From JBHIYN01 sp041984235 (lineage in GTDB: Bacteria > Pseudomonadota > Gammaproteobacteria > Ga0077536): a DNA stretch of 64,000 nucleotides. Positions 26,881 through 38,493 of this stretch are shown here, in pieces. Both the position numbers and the translations under genes were made by a program. Below the pieces are notes generated by a model. That model was given only the letters and a program-made list of their open reading frames with translations. It had not been told where the DNA came from and did no database searches. The stretch lies in contig JBHIYN010000005.1 in NCBI GenBank assembly GCA_041984235.1, positions 124,001-188,000 of the forward strand, written 5' to 3'. Every line of letters starts with the position of its first letter. Within the stretch, counting starts at the first letter, position 1.

Positions 26881-28527
26881 ATGTCCGGGTCCTTGCGTCT
26901 CGCCCTCGCGCAGGCCAACTTCTGCGTCGGCGACATCAGCGGCAACGCGGCGCGCATCATCGCGCTGGCCGGCGAGGCACGCGAGGCGGGGGCGGCGGTG
27001 GTGCTGTTTCCCGAGCTCGCGGTCACCGGCTACCCGCCCGAGGACCTGCTGTTCCGGCCGGGCCTGCACCGGCGCGTGGCGGCGGCACTGGCCGACATCG
27101 CCGCCGCCGTGGAAGGCATCGCGATGGTCATCGGCTACCCCGAGGCCGCGGACGGCGTGCTCTACAACAGCGCCGTGGTGCTGCAGGACGGCCAGCGGCT
27201 GGCCAGCTACCGCAAGCAGCACCTGCCGAACTACTCGGTGTTCGATGAGAAGCGTTACTTCGCCGCGGGCTCCGAAGCGATGGTGGTCACGCTGCAGGGC
27301 TACCGCCTGGGCCTGTCCATCTGCGAGGACATCTGGACTCCGGACACCGCCGTGCAGGCACGCGCGGCGGGCGCCGAGCTGATCCTGAACATCAACGCCT
27401 CGCCCTATCATCTCGACAAGGACGCCGAGCGCGTCGCCGCGGTCGCCAGCGCCGCGCGTGCCGGCGGCCTGCCAATCGCCTACGTCAACACGGTCGGCGG
27501 CCAGGACGAGCTGATCTTCGACGGCGGCTCCTTCGCGCTCGACGCGAGCGGCCGCCTGGCCGCGCAGGGCCCGGTGTTCGAAGAGCAGCTCGTGATGCTG
27601 GAAGCGACGCGCACGGACGACGGCGTGCAGCTTTCCGGCCCGCTGCACGCCCTGCCCGACCGCGAGACCACGGTCTACGAAGCCCTGACGCTGGGGATCC
27701 GCGACTACGTGCGCAAGAACCGCTTCGACGGCTGCGTGCTCGGGCTCTCGGGCGGTATCGATTCCGCGCTCACCCTCGCCCTCGCGGTCGACGCGCTGGG
27801 TCCGGAAGCGGTGACCGCGGTGTCGATGCCGTCCCGCTACACCGCGGACATGAGCGTCGACGATGCGCGCGAGCAGGCGCAGCGGCTGGGCTGCGCCTTC
27901 CACGTGCTCGCGATCGAGGACGTGGTCGCCGGCTTCACCCGCACCCTGCAGCCGGTACTGCCCGACGGCGGCGCCGGCGTCACGGCGGAGAACCTGCAGG
28001 CGCGCAGCCGTGGCGTGATCCTGATGGCGATCTCCAACGCGACCGGCAAGATCGTTCTCGCGACCGGCAACAAGAGCGAGATGGCAGTCGGCTACGCGAC
28101 CCTCTACGGCGACATGGCGGGGGGCTTCGCGCCGCTCAAGGACATTCCGAAGACCCTCGTCTACCGCCTCTCCAACTGGCGCAACACGCGCGCGACAGTG
28201 ATCCCCGAACGGGTCATCACGCGGCCACCGAGCGCAGAGCTGGCGCCGGACCAGCAGGACTCGGATTCACTGCCGCCCTACGAGGTCCTGGACCCCATCC
28301 TCGAGCGCTACATCGAGCGCGACATGACCCCGCGCGAGATCGCCGCCGAAGGCTTCGACATCGCGGTGGTCCGCCGCGTCGCGCTGATGGTCGACCGCAA
28401 CGAGTACAAACGCCGCCAGGCGGCGCCCGGGGTGCGTATCACGCGCCGCGCCTTCGGCCGTGATCGCCGCTTCCCGATTACCTCGCGCTACGACGAACAG
28501 GAGCCGGTCGTCAGGGATCCCGGCTGA
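26881..28527 (+). CDS. nadE: NAD+ synthase, glutamine-hydrolysing
   Basis: Last step of NAD synthesis, amidating nicotinic acid adenine dinucleotide with ammonia from glutamine. The 548-residue protein is a fusion. An N-terminal nitrilase-fold glutaminase (1-270) has the Glu-Lys-Cys triad: Glu45 in FPELAVTGY, Lys in YRKQHLPNY, Cys in SICEDIW. A C-terminal synthetase has the P-loop LSGGIDSALT and ATGNKSEMAVGY. It converges with bamD; the two stop codons are six bases apart inside a 16-bp palindrome (28523-28538). Confidence 0.96.
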   Translation: MSGSLRLALAQANFCVGDISGNAARIIALAGEAREAGAAVVLFPELAVTGYPPEDLLFRPGLHRRVAAALADIAAAVEGIAMVIGYPEAADGVLYNSAVVLQDGQRLASYRKQHLPNYSVFDEKRYFAAGSEAMVVTLQGYRLGLSICEDIWTPDTAVQARAAGAELILNINASPYHLDKDAERVAAVASAARAGGLPIAYVNTVGGQDELIFDGGSFALDASGRLAAQGPVFEEQLVMLEATRTDDGVQLSGPLHALPDRETTVYEALTLGIRDYVRKNRFDGCVLGLSGGIDSALTLALAVDALGPEAVTAVSMPSRYTADMSVDDAREQAQRLGCAFHVLAIEDVVAGFTRTLQPVLPDGGAGVTAENLQARSRGVILMAISNATGKIVLATGNKSEMAVGYATLYGDMAGGFAPLKDIPKTLVYRLSNWRNTRATVIPERVITRPPSAELAPDQQDSDSLPPYEVLDPILERYIERDMTPREIAAEGFDIAVVRRVALMVDRNEYKRRQAAPGVRITRRAFGRDRRFPITSRYDEQEPVVRDPG

Positions 28528-28533
28528 GCGCGC

Positions 28534-29337
28534 TCAGCGCACGCGCGTCTGGCGCACCTCTTCGAGGCCCGGGTGATTGGGGTAGTTGAGCTCCAGCACG
28601 CGCAAGGTGTCGGCCGCCAGGTCCTCCAGCTCGAGGACCTTGTAGGATTTCGCCAGCAGCACCAGCGCTTCGGGCATGACCGGGGTCTGCTGGTAGTTCT
28701 CGACCACGTAGCGGGCACGGTTGGCCGCCGCCACGAAGGCGCCGCGGCGCATGTAGTAATTGGCCACGTTGACCTCGTGCTGGGCGAGGATGTTGCGCAG
28801 GTAGCGCATGCGCAGCTGCGCGTCGTCGACGTAGATGCTGTCCGGGAAGCGCTTGATCAGCTCGCTGAAATCGTTGAAGGCCTGCAGCGAGGCGCCCGGG
28901 TCGCGCTGCGACGGGTCCTTCGGCAGGTAACGCTCGGTCAGGCCCCAGCCGCGGCCAAAGTTGATCAGGCCGCGCAGGTAGAAGGCGTACGCCATGTGCG
29001 GATGAGAGGGGTAGAGCTTGATGAAGCGATCGATGGTCGCCATCGACGATGCGGGGTCGTCGGTGCGGTAGTAGCAGTAGGCGAGCTCGAGCTGGGATTG
29101 CTGGGTATAGACGCCGAAGGGGTAGCGCGCCTGCAGCTTCTCGTAGTACTCGATGGCGCCACCGCAGGCGCCCGAGTCGAGCCGGTCCTTGGCCGCGTTG
29201 TAGAGCCGGTCCTCCGGCCATTTCGCTTCTTCGCGGTCCTTGTCGGACTGTGCCTGGAAGTAACCGCAGCCGCCGAGCGCGAGCAATGCGGTGAGGCCGA
29301 TCGCGCGCAGGACGGCGCGGGCTGAGCAGAATTTCAT
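28534..29337 (-). CDS. bamD: Outer-membrane assembly lipoprotein BamD
   Basis: Essential lipoprotein of the BAM complex, which folds beta-barrel proteins into the outer membrane. The 267-residue product has a lipoprotein signal with lipobox LGGC (Cys24) and Gly25 at +2, so it should sort to the outer membrane. Five TPR-like repeats fill the rest (for example LYNAAKDRLDSG, AFYLRGLINFGRG, AQLRMRYLRNILAQHE). It is divergent from rluD, as in E. coli and Pseudomonas. The ATG at 29337 begins the signal peptide; the upstream ATG at 29361 gives a poorer leader. Confidence 0.95.
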   Translation of the reverse strand: MKFCSARAVLRAIGLTALLALGGCGYFQAQSDKDREEAKWPEDRLYNAAKDRLDSGACGGAIEYYEKLQARYPFGVYTQQSQLELAYCYYRTDDPASSMATIDRFIKLYPSHPHMAYAFYLRGLINFGRGWGLTERYLPKDPSQRDPGASLQAFNDFSELIKRFPDSIYVDDAQLRMRYLRNILAQHEVNVANYYMRRGAFVAAANRARYVVENYQQTPVMPEALVLLAKSYKVLELEDLAADTLRVLELNYPNHPGLEEVRQTRVR

Positions 29338-29394
29338 GGGATGGCTGGGGTTTCCCGGCAACGAGCATGGGCGCGCGGATGGCGCGGGCCGGCT

Positions 29395-29424
29395 ATTTTA
29401 GTGGCTGGCAAAAGCGCAAGGCAA
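29395..29424 (-). promoter_or_regulatory. Candidate sigma70 promoter of bamD
   Basis: TTGCCT (29424-29419) and TAAAAT (29400-29395) are separated by 18 bp on the minus strand; they match four and five of six consensus bases. The leader would be about 50 nt. Confidence 0.5.
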
Positions 29425-29495
29425 CGCGCCGGCGAGGCCGCGCCGCGGGTGACGCGCTAACATGCGCCACGGCGGGCGCGATGCCGGTCGCAACG

Positions 29496-30467
29496 ATGAG
29501 CAAACCACGCAGCCAACATCACGAACTCACGGTGCCCGAGGAATTCGACGGCGCCCGCCTCGACCAGGCGCTGGCCGGCCTGCTCGCGCAGTATTCGCGC
29601 AGCGCACTCAAGCACTGGATCGAAGCCGGCGACGCGGCGCTGAACGGCGCGCCGGCGCGGCCGCGCGCGCGGGTACGCAGCGGCGATCGCGTGAGCGTGA
29701 CGGCGACGCTGGACGCCGCCGAAGCGCATCTGCCGCAGGCGGTCCGCTACGACGTCCTGCACAGTGACGACGACCTGGTCGTGGTCGACAAGCCGGCCGG
29801 GGTGGTCGTTCATCCCGGCGCCGGCAACCGCGACCGCACCCTCGTCAACGGCCTCATCGCGCGTTTTCCGGAATTGTCCGCCCTGCCACGGGCCGGTCTC
29901 GTGCACCGCATCGACAAGGACACCTCCGGGGTGTTGCTGGTGGCGCGCAACCCGGCCAGTTACCAGGCCCTGGTGCGCGCCATGGCGGCACGCGAGATCG
30001 CGCGCACCTACGACGCCATCGTCACCGGCGTGCTGGTCGCCGGCGGCGTGGTCGACCAGCCGATCGGCCGCGACCCGCGCCAGCGCACCCGCATGCGCGT
30101 GGTCGCCGCCGGACGGCCGGCGACCACGCACTACCGTATCGACGCGCGCTATCGAGCCCACACCCGCCTTGCGGTCACCCTGGAGACCGGGCGCACCCAC
30201 CAGATTCGCGTGCACATGGCGTGGCTGGGCCACCCCCTGGTCGGTGATGCTCGCTACGGCGCACGCCCGCGCCCGCCGCGCGACGCCACCCCGGCGCTGC
30301 GCGAGCTGCTGCAGGGCTTCCCGCGCCAGGCCCTGCACGCCGCCCGCCTCGCCCTGCGCCACCCGGTCAGCGGCGCGGCGCTGGCGTTCCGTGCCCCGAC
30401 CCCTCCCGACCTGGCGGCGCTGGCGGCGGCGCTCGCCGAGGATGCGGAACTGCATGCCGGTGAATGA
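29496..30467 (+). CDS. rluD: 23S rRNA pseudouridine synthase RluD
   Basis: Makes pseudouridines 1911, 1915 and 1917 in helix 69 of 23S rRNA. The 323-residue protein has an N-terminal S4 RNA-binding domain (about 15-80) and the RluA-type catalytic domain with HRIDKDTSG (137-145), Asp140 being the catalytic residue, plus the ETGRTHQIRVHM motif. I use the ATG at 29496; an in-frame ATG at 29481 is possible. Being divergent from bamD and upstream of pgeF, it fits RluD rather than RluC or RluA. Confidence 0.94.
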   Translation: MSKPRSQHHELTVPEEFDGARLDQALAGLLAQYSRSALKHWIEAGDAALNGAPARPRARVRSGDRVSVTATLDAAEAHLPQAVRYDVLHSDDDLVVVDKPAGVVVHPGAGNRDRTLVNGLIARFPELSALPRAGLVHRIDKDTSGVLLVARNPASYQALVRAMAAREIARTYDAIVTGVLVAGGVVDQPIGRDPRQRTRMRVVAAGRPATTHYRIDARYRAHTRLAVTLETGRTHQIRVHMAWLGHPLVGDARYGARPRPPRDATPALRELLQGFPRQALHAARLALRHPVSGAALAFRAPTPPDLAALAAALAEDAELHAGE

Positions 30468-31212
30468 CGCCGAGCGTGCGCTGCTCGCGCCTGAGTGGTC
30501 GCCGCCGGAGCGCGTGCGGGCCTGCTTCTCGACCCGCCTTGGCGGCGTCAGCCGGGCTCCCTACGCGAGCCTCAACCTGGGCGACCATGTCGGCGACGAC
30601 GCCGCCGCGGTAGCGCAGAACCGCGCGCGCTTCGCCGCCGCGGCCGGCCTGCCGCGCGCCCCGCGCTGGCTGCGCCAGGTCCACGGCGCCACGGTCGTGC
30701 GCTTCGACGCGACCCCCGGCGACGCCCCGCCGCCACGCGCCGATGCCGCCATCACGCGCACCACGGGCCTGCCCTGCGCGGTGCTCGTCGCCGATTGCGT
30801 GCCGGTGCTGATGGCCGCCGCCGACGGCCGCGAGGTCGCCGCCGCGCATGCCGGCTGGCGCGGCCTGGAAGCCGGCGTGCTGCGCGCCACGGTGGCCGCT
30901 TTCGACGCGCCCGCGGCGACCCTGAGCGCCTGGATCGGGCCCTGCATCGGCGTCGCGGCCTATCGCGTCGGCGATGACCTGCGCCAGCACCTGCTCGACA
31001 CCGGCAGCGCCGGGGAGGACGTCTTCACCGCGCACGCCGACGGCTGGCATCTCGACCTCCGGCGGCTGGCGGCCACACAGCTGCGCGACGCCGGCGTGGA
31101 CGCGATCACGATGAGTTCACACTGCGTCCACGCCGGTCGCGATACCTTCTTCTCGCATCGCCGTGACGGCACCACCGGCCGCATGGCGGCGGTCGTGTGG
31201 ATCGCGGACTGA
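30454..31212 (+). CDS. pgeF: Peptidoglycan editing factor PgeF (YfiH family)
   Basis: YfiH-fold protein (laccase domain). In E. coli it removes wrongly incorporated L-Ser from the muropeptide precursor; it was earlier called polyphenol oxidase. The 252-residue protein has the metal-binding residues in RQVHGATV, VLVADCVPVLM, AAHAGWRGLE and GPCIG, and the late SSHCVHAG. It overlaps the rluD end by 14 bases with the ATG at 30454; a GTG at 30460 is the alternative. The rluD-pgeF pair followed by clpB is the E. coli and Pseudomonas order; here a dehydrogenase gene is inserted. Confidence 0.92.
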   Translation: MPVNDAERALLAPEWSPPERVRACFSTRLGGVSRAPYASLNLGDHVGDDAAAVAQNRARFAAAAGLPRAPRWLRQVHGATVVRFDATPGDAPPPRADAAITRTTGLPCAVLVADCVPVLMAAADGREVAAAHAGWRGLEAGVLRATVAAFDAPAATLSAWIGPCIGVAAYRVGDDLRQHLLDTGSAGEDVFTAHADGWHLDLRRLAATQLRDAGVDAITMSSHCVHAGRDTFFSHRRDGTTGRMAAVVWIAD

Positions 31213-31240
31213 CATCGACATCACCCGAGGAGCCGACGCC

Positions 31241-32656
31241 ATGGCAACACCCCCCTGGTCCTTCAGCGCAAGCGTGCGCCACATGGCCGACAAGGCCTTC
31301 GGCGCGATCGAGCTCGATCCGGGCGTCGCCTCCGCCATCGCCTCCTGCAACGCCACCCTGCAGGTGACCTTCCCGGTCGAGATCCGGGGCCGGGTCGAGA
31401 GCTTCACCGGCTGGCGCTCCGTGCACAGCACCCACCGCCTGCCGGCCAAGGGCGGTATCCGCTTCGCGCCCATCGTCAACCAGGACGAGGTCGAAGCGCT
31501 GGCGGCACTGATGACCTACAAGTGCGCCATCGTCGACGTGCCGTTCGGCGGCTCCAAGGGCGGCCTGCTGATCGACCCGGCGCAGTACGACCGCGACGAG
31601 ATGCAGCGCATCACCCGCCGCTTCACCCGCGAGCTCGCCAGGCGCGGCTTCCTCAGCCCCGCCACCAACGTGCCGGCGCCCGACATGGGCACCGGTGAGC
31701 GCGAGATGGCGTGGATGATGGACACCTACAAGGTGTTGTTCCCCGAGGACATCAACTATGCCGCCTGCGTGACCGGCAAACCGGTCGCCCACGGCGGCAT
31801 TCGCGGGCGAAAGGAGGCCACCGGACGCGGCGTGGTGTTCGCGCTGCGCGAGTTCTTCCGGCATCCCGAGGACCTCGCGCGCTGCGGCCTGGACGGCACC
31901 CTGGGCGGCAAGTCGATCGTGATCCAGGGCCTCGGCAACGTCGGCTACTACGCCGGCTACATCCTGCAGCACGAGGACGAGGCACGCATCGTCGCCATCA
32001 TCGAGCGCGACGGCGCACTGGTCGACCCCAGGGGCCTGGACGTGCAGAAGGTGCGCGACTACATCACCGACAACGGCGGCGTCGTCGGCTACCCGGACGC
32101 CGACTGCCACGCCGACGGCAGCCGCGTGCTGGAGATGGAGTGCGACGTGCTGATCCCGGCCGCACTGGAAGGCCAGGTACACAGCGGCAACGCCGAGCGC
32201 ATCAAGGCGCGCCTGGTGTGCGAGGCCGCCAACGGCCCGGTCACCTTCGAGGCCGACGAGGTGCTCAAGAAGCGCGGCATCACCATCCTGCCGGACGCCT
32301 GGGTCAATGCCGGCGGCGTGACGGTCTCGTACTTCGAGTGGATCCGCAATCTCGCCCACATCCGCTTCGGCCGCATGGAGCGCCGGATCGACGAGATGCG
32401 CGGCCTGCAGCAGGTCGAAGCGCTGGAGCAACTCACCGGCCAGAGCGTGCCGCCGGCGGTGCGCGCCAACCTCGCGCGCGGCGCCGACGAGCTCGACCTG
32501 GTGCGTTCCGGGCTGGACGACACCATGCGCCAGGCCTACGCCGAGATTCGCGACGAGTTCTGCAGCAACGAACGCATCGACGACCTGCGCACCGCCGCCT
32601 TCGCCATCGCCATTCGCAAGATCTCGCGCTCCTACCTGGATATCGGTATCTACTGA
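31241..32656 (+). CDS. Glu/Leu/Phe/Val dehydrogenase family, probable glutamate dehydrogenase
   Basis: Oxidative deamination of glutamate, or the reverse. The 471-residue protein has the catalytic Lys region PAKGGIRFAPIVNQDEVEALAALMTYK, with a second Lys in VDVPFGGSKGG, an NAD(P)-binding Rossmann motif QGLGNVG, and the C-terminal AWVNAGGVTVSYFEW. The length and the SVHSTHRLPAKGG pattern fit a hexameric GDH rather than the large NAD-GDH. The Rossmann loop continues into IIERDGA, an acidic residue that would favour NAD+; this is not decisive. It starts after a GAGGA ribosome-binding site and sits between pgeF and clpB. Confidence 0.88.
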   Translation: MATPPWSFSASVRHMADKAFGAIELDPGVASAIASCNATLQVTFPVEIRGRVESFTGWRSVHSTHRLPAKGGIRFAPIVNQDEVEALAALMTYKCAIVDVPFGGSKGGLLIDPAQYDRDEMQRITRRFTRELARRGFLSPATNVPAPDMGTGEREMAWMMDTYKVLFPEDINYAACVTGKPVAHGGIRGRKEATGRGVVFALREFFRHPEDLARCGLDGTLGGKSIVIQGLGNVGYYAGYILQHEDEARIVAIIERDGALVDPRGLDVQKVRDYITDNGGVVGYPDADCHADGSRVLEMECDVLIPAALEGQVHSGNAERIKARLVCEAANGPVTFEADEVLKKRGITILPDAWVNAGGVTVSYFEWIRNLAHIRFGRMERRIDEMRGLQQVEALEQLTGQSVPPAVRANLARGADELDLVRSGLDDTMRQAYAEIRDEFCSNERIDDLRTAAFAIAIRKISRSYLDIGIY

Positions 32657-32683
32657 TTGCCGATCCCGCGCAGCCGGGCGAGG

Positions 32684-32712
32684 CTTGATAAAGGCCGCCA
32701 GCGGCCCCATTT
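32684..32712 (+). promoter_or_regulatory. Sigma32 (heat-shock) promoter of clpB
   Basis: CTTGATA (32684-32690) and CCCCATTT (32705-32712) match the consensus CTTGAAA and CCCCATNT; 15 bases lie between CTTGAT and CCCCAT, inside the allowed range. It is about 40 bp before the clpB ATG. Confidence 0.82.
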
Positions 32713-32749
32713 TCGAGCCATCACCGATTGAAACGGCAGAGGATCGTCC

Positions 32750-35347
<2,598 letters not shown>

Positions 35348-35367
35348 GCGCGCCCGCCGGCGCCACC

Positions 35368-35398
35368 CGGCGGACCCTGCAAGGTGCGGGGTCCGCCG
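35368..35398 (+). terminator. GC-rich hairpin after clpB
   Basis: A ten-base-pair perfect stem (left arm CGGCGGACCC), extendable by three more pairs, follows the clpB stop by about 20 bp. There is no U-tract, so termination may be partial or Rho-assisted. Confidence 0.45.
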
Positions 35399-35484
35399 CA
35401 GAAATCATTTGTCCCGGTAGCTATTTAGCGACGGTTAATCTACCATTTTGTGTGGAATCAACCGACTGAGCGGACGAACCTACA

Positions 35485-37209
35485 ATGGCGGTATCGAGTA
35501 ACCGGGTGCCCTTGAGCGGCCTCGCACGCAAGCTGGTCGCTGACGGGCTCCTCGCCGAGGATGCCGCGGCCGAGGCCTTCCAGGAGGCCCTGAGCAACAA
35601 GATCCCCTTCGTCAAACACCTCGTCGAGACCAATCTCGTCGACGGCAAGTCCATCGCGCATGCCGCCGCCTCGGAGTTCGGCGTGCCGCTGGTCGACATC
35701 GACGCGCTCGAGGTCGACAACGACACCGTCAAGCTGGTCAGCCGCGATCTCATCGAGAAGCATGGCGCGCTGCCCATCTACAAGCGCGGCAACCGGGTAT
35801 TCATCGGCGTCGCCGACCCGACCAACCTGCAGGCGCTGGACGAGATCAAGTTCAACATCGGCGGCGGCACCACCGAGGCGGTGGTGGTCGAGTGGAACAA
35901 GCTGTCCAAGGTCATCGAGAAGGCCCTGGAGGACTCCGACACCAGTCTCGGTGACATGGGCGACGACTCCGACCTGGAGGATTTCGACGACGTCGAGGTC
36001 GGCAGCGACGAGCCCGACCGCCAGGACGACTCCGAGATCGACGATGCGCCGGTGGTGCGCTTCGTCAACAAGTGTCTGCTCGACGCCATCAAGAAGGGTG
36101 CGTCCGACCTCCACTTCGAGCCCTACGAGAAGATCTACCGCGTGCGCTTCCGTGTCGACGGTGTGCTGCAGGAAGTGGCGCGCCCGCCGCTCGCCCTGGC
36201 CGGGAAGATCGCCGCGCGTATCAAGGTCATGTCGCGCCTCGACGTGTCCGAGCGCCGCGTGCCGCAGGATGGCCGCATCAAGCTCAAGCTGTCCAAGACC
36301 AAGGCCATCGACTTCCGTGTCAGCACCTGCCCGACCCTGTTCGGCGAGAAAGCGGTGCTGCGTATCCTCGATTCCGACGCCGCCAAGCTGCAGATCGACC
36401 AGCTCGGGTACGAAGACCACCAGAAAGAGCTGTTCCTCAAGAATCTGGTCAAGCCCTACGGCATGTTCCTGGTCACCGGGCCGACCGGCTCCGGTAAGAC
36501 CGTCTCGCTCTACACCGGCATCAACATCCTGAACAAGGAAGACGTCAACATCTCGACGGCGGAGGACCCGGTCGAAATCAACCTGCCCGGCGTCAACCAG
36601 GTACAGGTCGACGAACGCACCGGCATGACCTTCCCGAAGGCGCTCAAGGCCTTCCTGCGCCAGGACCCGGACATCATCCTGGTCGGCGAGATTCGTGACC
36701 TGGAAACGGGCGCCATCGCGGTCAAGGCCGCGCAGACCGGCCACATGGTGATGTCGACCCTGCACACCAACGACGGCCCGCAGACCCTGACCCGCCTGCA
36801 GGACATGGGCATCCAGGCCTTCGCCGTGGCGACCACCATCAACCTCATCACCGGCCAGCGCCTGTGCCGCCGGCTGCACCCGGACTACAAGGTTCCGGTG
36901 GAAATGCCGAAAGAAGCCTTGCTGGAGGAAGGGTTCCCCGAGGAATGGGTGGAAGAAGGTATCAAGTTGTTCGGCCCCGGTGACGGCGGCGCCGACTGCC
37001 CGAGCGGCTACAAGGGCCGCGCGGGCATCTACCAGGTCATGCCGATTTCCGACGCCATGAAGCGCCTCATCATCGAAGGCGCGAACGCCGTGCAGCTCGC
37101 CGACCAGTCGGACGCCGAGGGTATCTGGGACATCCGCAAGTCGGGTCTTTCCAAGGTTCGCGCGGGCATCACCAGCCTCGCTGAAGTCAACCGCGTCACC
37201 GTGGAGTAA
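35485..37209 (+). CDS. pilB: Type IV pilus extension ATPase PilB
   Basis: Cytoplasmic hexameric motor that powers pilus extension. The 574-residue protein has the N-terminal MshE-like domain (about 1-145), an acidic linker (about 155-190, many Asp and Glu), and the secretion ATPase core with Walker A GPTGSGKT, Asp box (STAEDPVE), Walker B (DPDIILVGEIRD) and His box (GHMVMSTLHTND). The usual CxxC...CxxC zinc site is degraded: only Cys in RLCRRLH and ADCPSGYKG remain. It starts a plus-strand run with pilC and pilD, far from pilA. The ribosome-binding site is weak. Confidence 0.95.
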   Translation: MAVSSNRVPLSGLARKLVADGLLAEDAAAEAFQEALSNKIPFVKHLVETNLVDGKSIAHAAASEFGVPLVDIDALEVDNDTVKLVSRDLIEKHGALPIYKRGNRVFIGVADPTNLQALDEIKFNIGGGTTEAVVVEWNKLSKVIEKALEDSDTSLGDMGDDSDLEDFDDVEVGSDEPDRQDDSEIDDAPVVRFVNKCLLDAIKKGASDLHFEPYEKIYRVRFRVDGVLQEVARPPLALAGKIAARIKVMSRLDVSERRVPQDGRIKLKLSKTKAIDFRVSTCPTLFGEKAVLRILDSDAAKLQIDQLGYEDHQKELFLKNLVKPYGMFLVTGPTGSGKTVSLYTGINILNKEDVNISTAEDPVEINLPGVNQVQVDERTGMTFPKALKAFLRQDPDIILVGEIRDLETGAIAVKAAQTGHMVMSTLHTNDGPQTLTRLQDMGIQAFAVATTINLITGQRLCRRLHPDYKVPVEMPKEALLEEGFPEEWVEEGIKLFGPGDGGADCPSGYKGRAGIYQVMPISDAMKRLIIEGANAVQLADQSDAEGIWDIRKSGLSKVRAGITSLAEVNRVTVE

Positions 37210-37217
37210 ATCGAGTC

Positions 37218-38438
37218 ATGGCAGAAGCTGCAGCCAAGTTGGACATGTTCGTCTGGGAAGGCGTCGACAAGCATGGCAAGAAGGTCAAGGGCGAGATGTC
37301 GGGGCAGAACGATGCCCTGATCAAGGCTCAGCTCCGGCGCCAGGGCGTCAACCCGCTCAAGGTCAAGAAGAAATCCAAGCCGCTGTTCGGCGGTGGCGGC
37401 GGCAAGATCACGACCAAGGACATCACCGTGTTCAGCCGCCAGATGGCGACCATGATGTCCTCCGGCGTGCCCCTGGTGCAGTCGTTCGAGATCGTCGGCC
37501 GCGGTCACGAGAACAAGGCCATGCAGGACCTGATCATGACCATCAAGGCGGACGTCGAGGCCGGCGGCTCGCTCAACGAGGCTCTGGGCAAGCACCCCAA
37601 GTACTTCAACGAGCTGTTCGTCAACCTCGTCACCGCCGGCGAGCACGCCGGTATCCTCGAGGACATCCTGCACAAGCTCGCGACCTACATGGAGAAGACC
37701 GAGGCGCTGAAATCGAAGATCAAGGGCGCCATGTTCTACCCCATCGCGGTCATCGTGGTCGCCTTCATCATCACCTGTATCCTGATGATCTTCGTCATTC
37801 CGCAGTTCCAGGACCTGTTCTCCGGGTTCGGCGCCGACCTGCCCGCCCTGACCCTGTTCGTCATCGAGATGTCGAAGTGGTTCCAGGCCAACTGGTACAT
37901 CCTCATCGGCGGCATCGTCGGCACCATCGTGCTGATCATGCAGGCCATGAAGCGCTCGGTTAAGTTCGCCCACTTCGTCGACCGCCTGCTGCTCAAGATC
38001 CCGGTGCTGGGCGACATCCTCGACAAGTCCGCCATCGCGCGCTTCGCGCGCACGCTGTCGACCATGTTCGCGGCCGGCACGCCGCTGGTCGAGGCCATGA
38101 CCTCGGTCGCCGGCGCCTGCGGCAACATCGTCTACTACGAGGCCGTAATGAAGATGCGCGACGAGGTCGCGACCGGCACCCAGATGCAGGCCGCGATGCG
38201 CGACGCCGGCATCTTCCCCAACATGGTCATCCAGATGGTCGCCATCGGCGAGGAATCCGGCGCGCTGGACGCCATGCTCGGCAAGGTCGCCGACTGGTAC
38301 GAGCAGGAGGTGGACGACGCCGTCGAATCACTGACCAGCCTGCTGGAGCCCCTCATCATGGCCGTGCTCGGCGTGCTCATCGGCGGCCTGGTGGTCGCCA
38401 TGTACCTGCCGATCTTCAAGATGGGCCAGGTGGTATAG
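37218..38438 (+). CDS. pilC: Type IV pilus inner-membrane platform protein PilC
   Basis: Polytopic platform protein that couples PilB and PilT to pilin insertion. The 406-residue protein has the duplicated T2SSF domain with two similar halves (SRQMATMMSSGVPLVQSFEIV near 70 and ARTLSTMFAAGTPLVEAMTSV near 275) and three transmembrane helices (about 170-195, 225-245, 370-400). It is eight bases after pilB, consistent with one transcript. Confidence 0.96.
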   Translation: MAEAAAKLDMFVWEGVDKHGKKVKGEMSGQNDALIKAQLRRQGVNPLKVKKKSKPLFGGGGGKITTKDITVFSRQMATMMSSGVPLVQSFEIVGRGHENKAMQDLIMTIKADVEAGGSLNEALGKHPKYFNELFVNLVTAGEHAGILEDILHKLATYMEKTEALKSKIKGAMFYPIAVIVVAFIITCILMIFVIPQFQDLFSGFGADLPALTLFVIEMSKWFQANWYILIGGIVGTIVLIMQAMKRSVKFAHFVDRLLLKIPVLGDILDKSAIARFARTLSTMFAAGTPLVEAMTSVAGACGNIVYYEAVMKMRDEVATGTQMQAAMRDAGIFPNMVIQMVAIGEESGALDAMLGKVADWYEQEVDDAVESLTSLLEPLIMAVLGVLIGGLVVAMYLPIFKMGQVV

Positions 38439-38493
38439 CGCAAACCGGAAACCCGGTCCGGGTCCGCCTCCGGGTGGCGGCGGACCAACCCAG

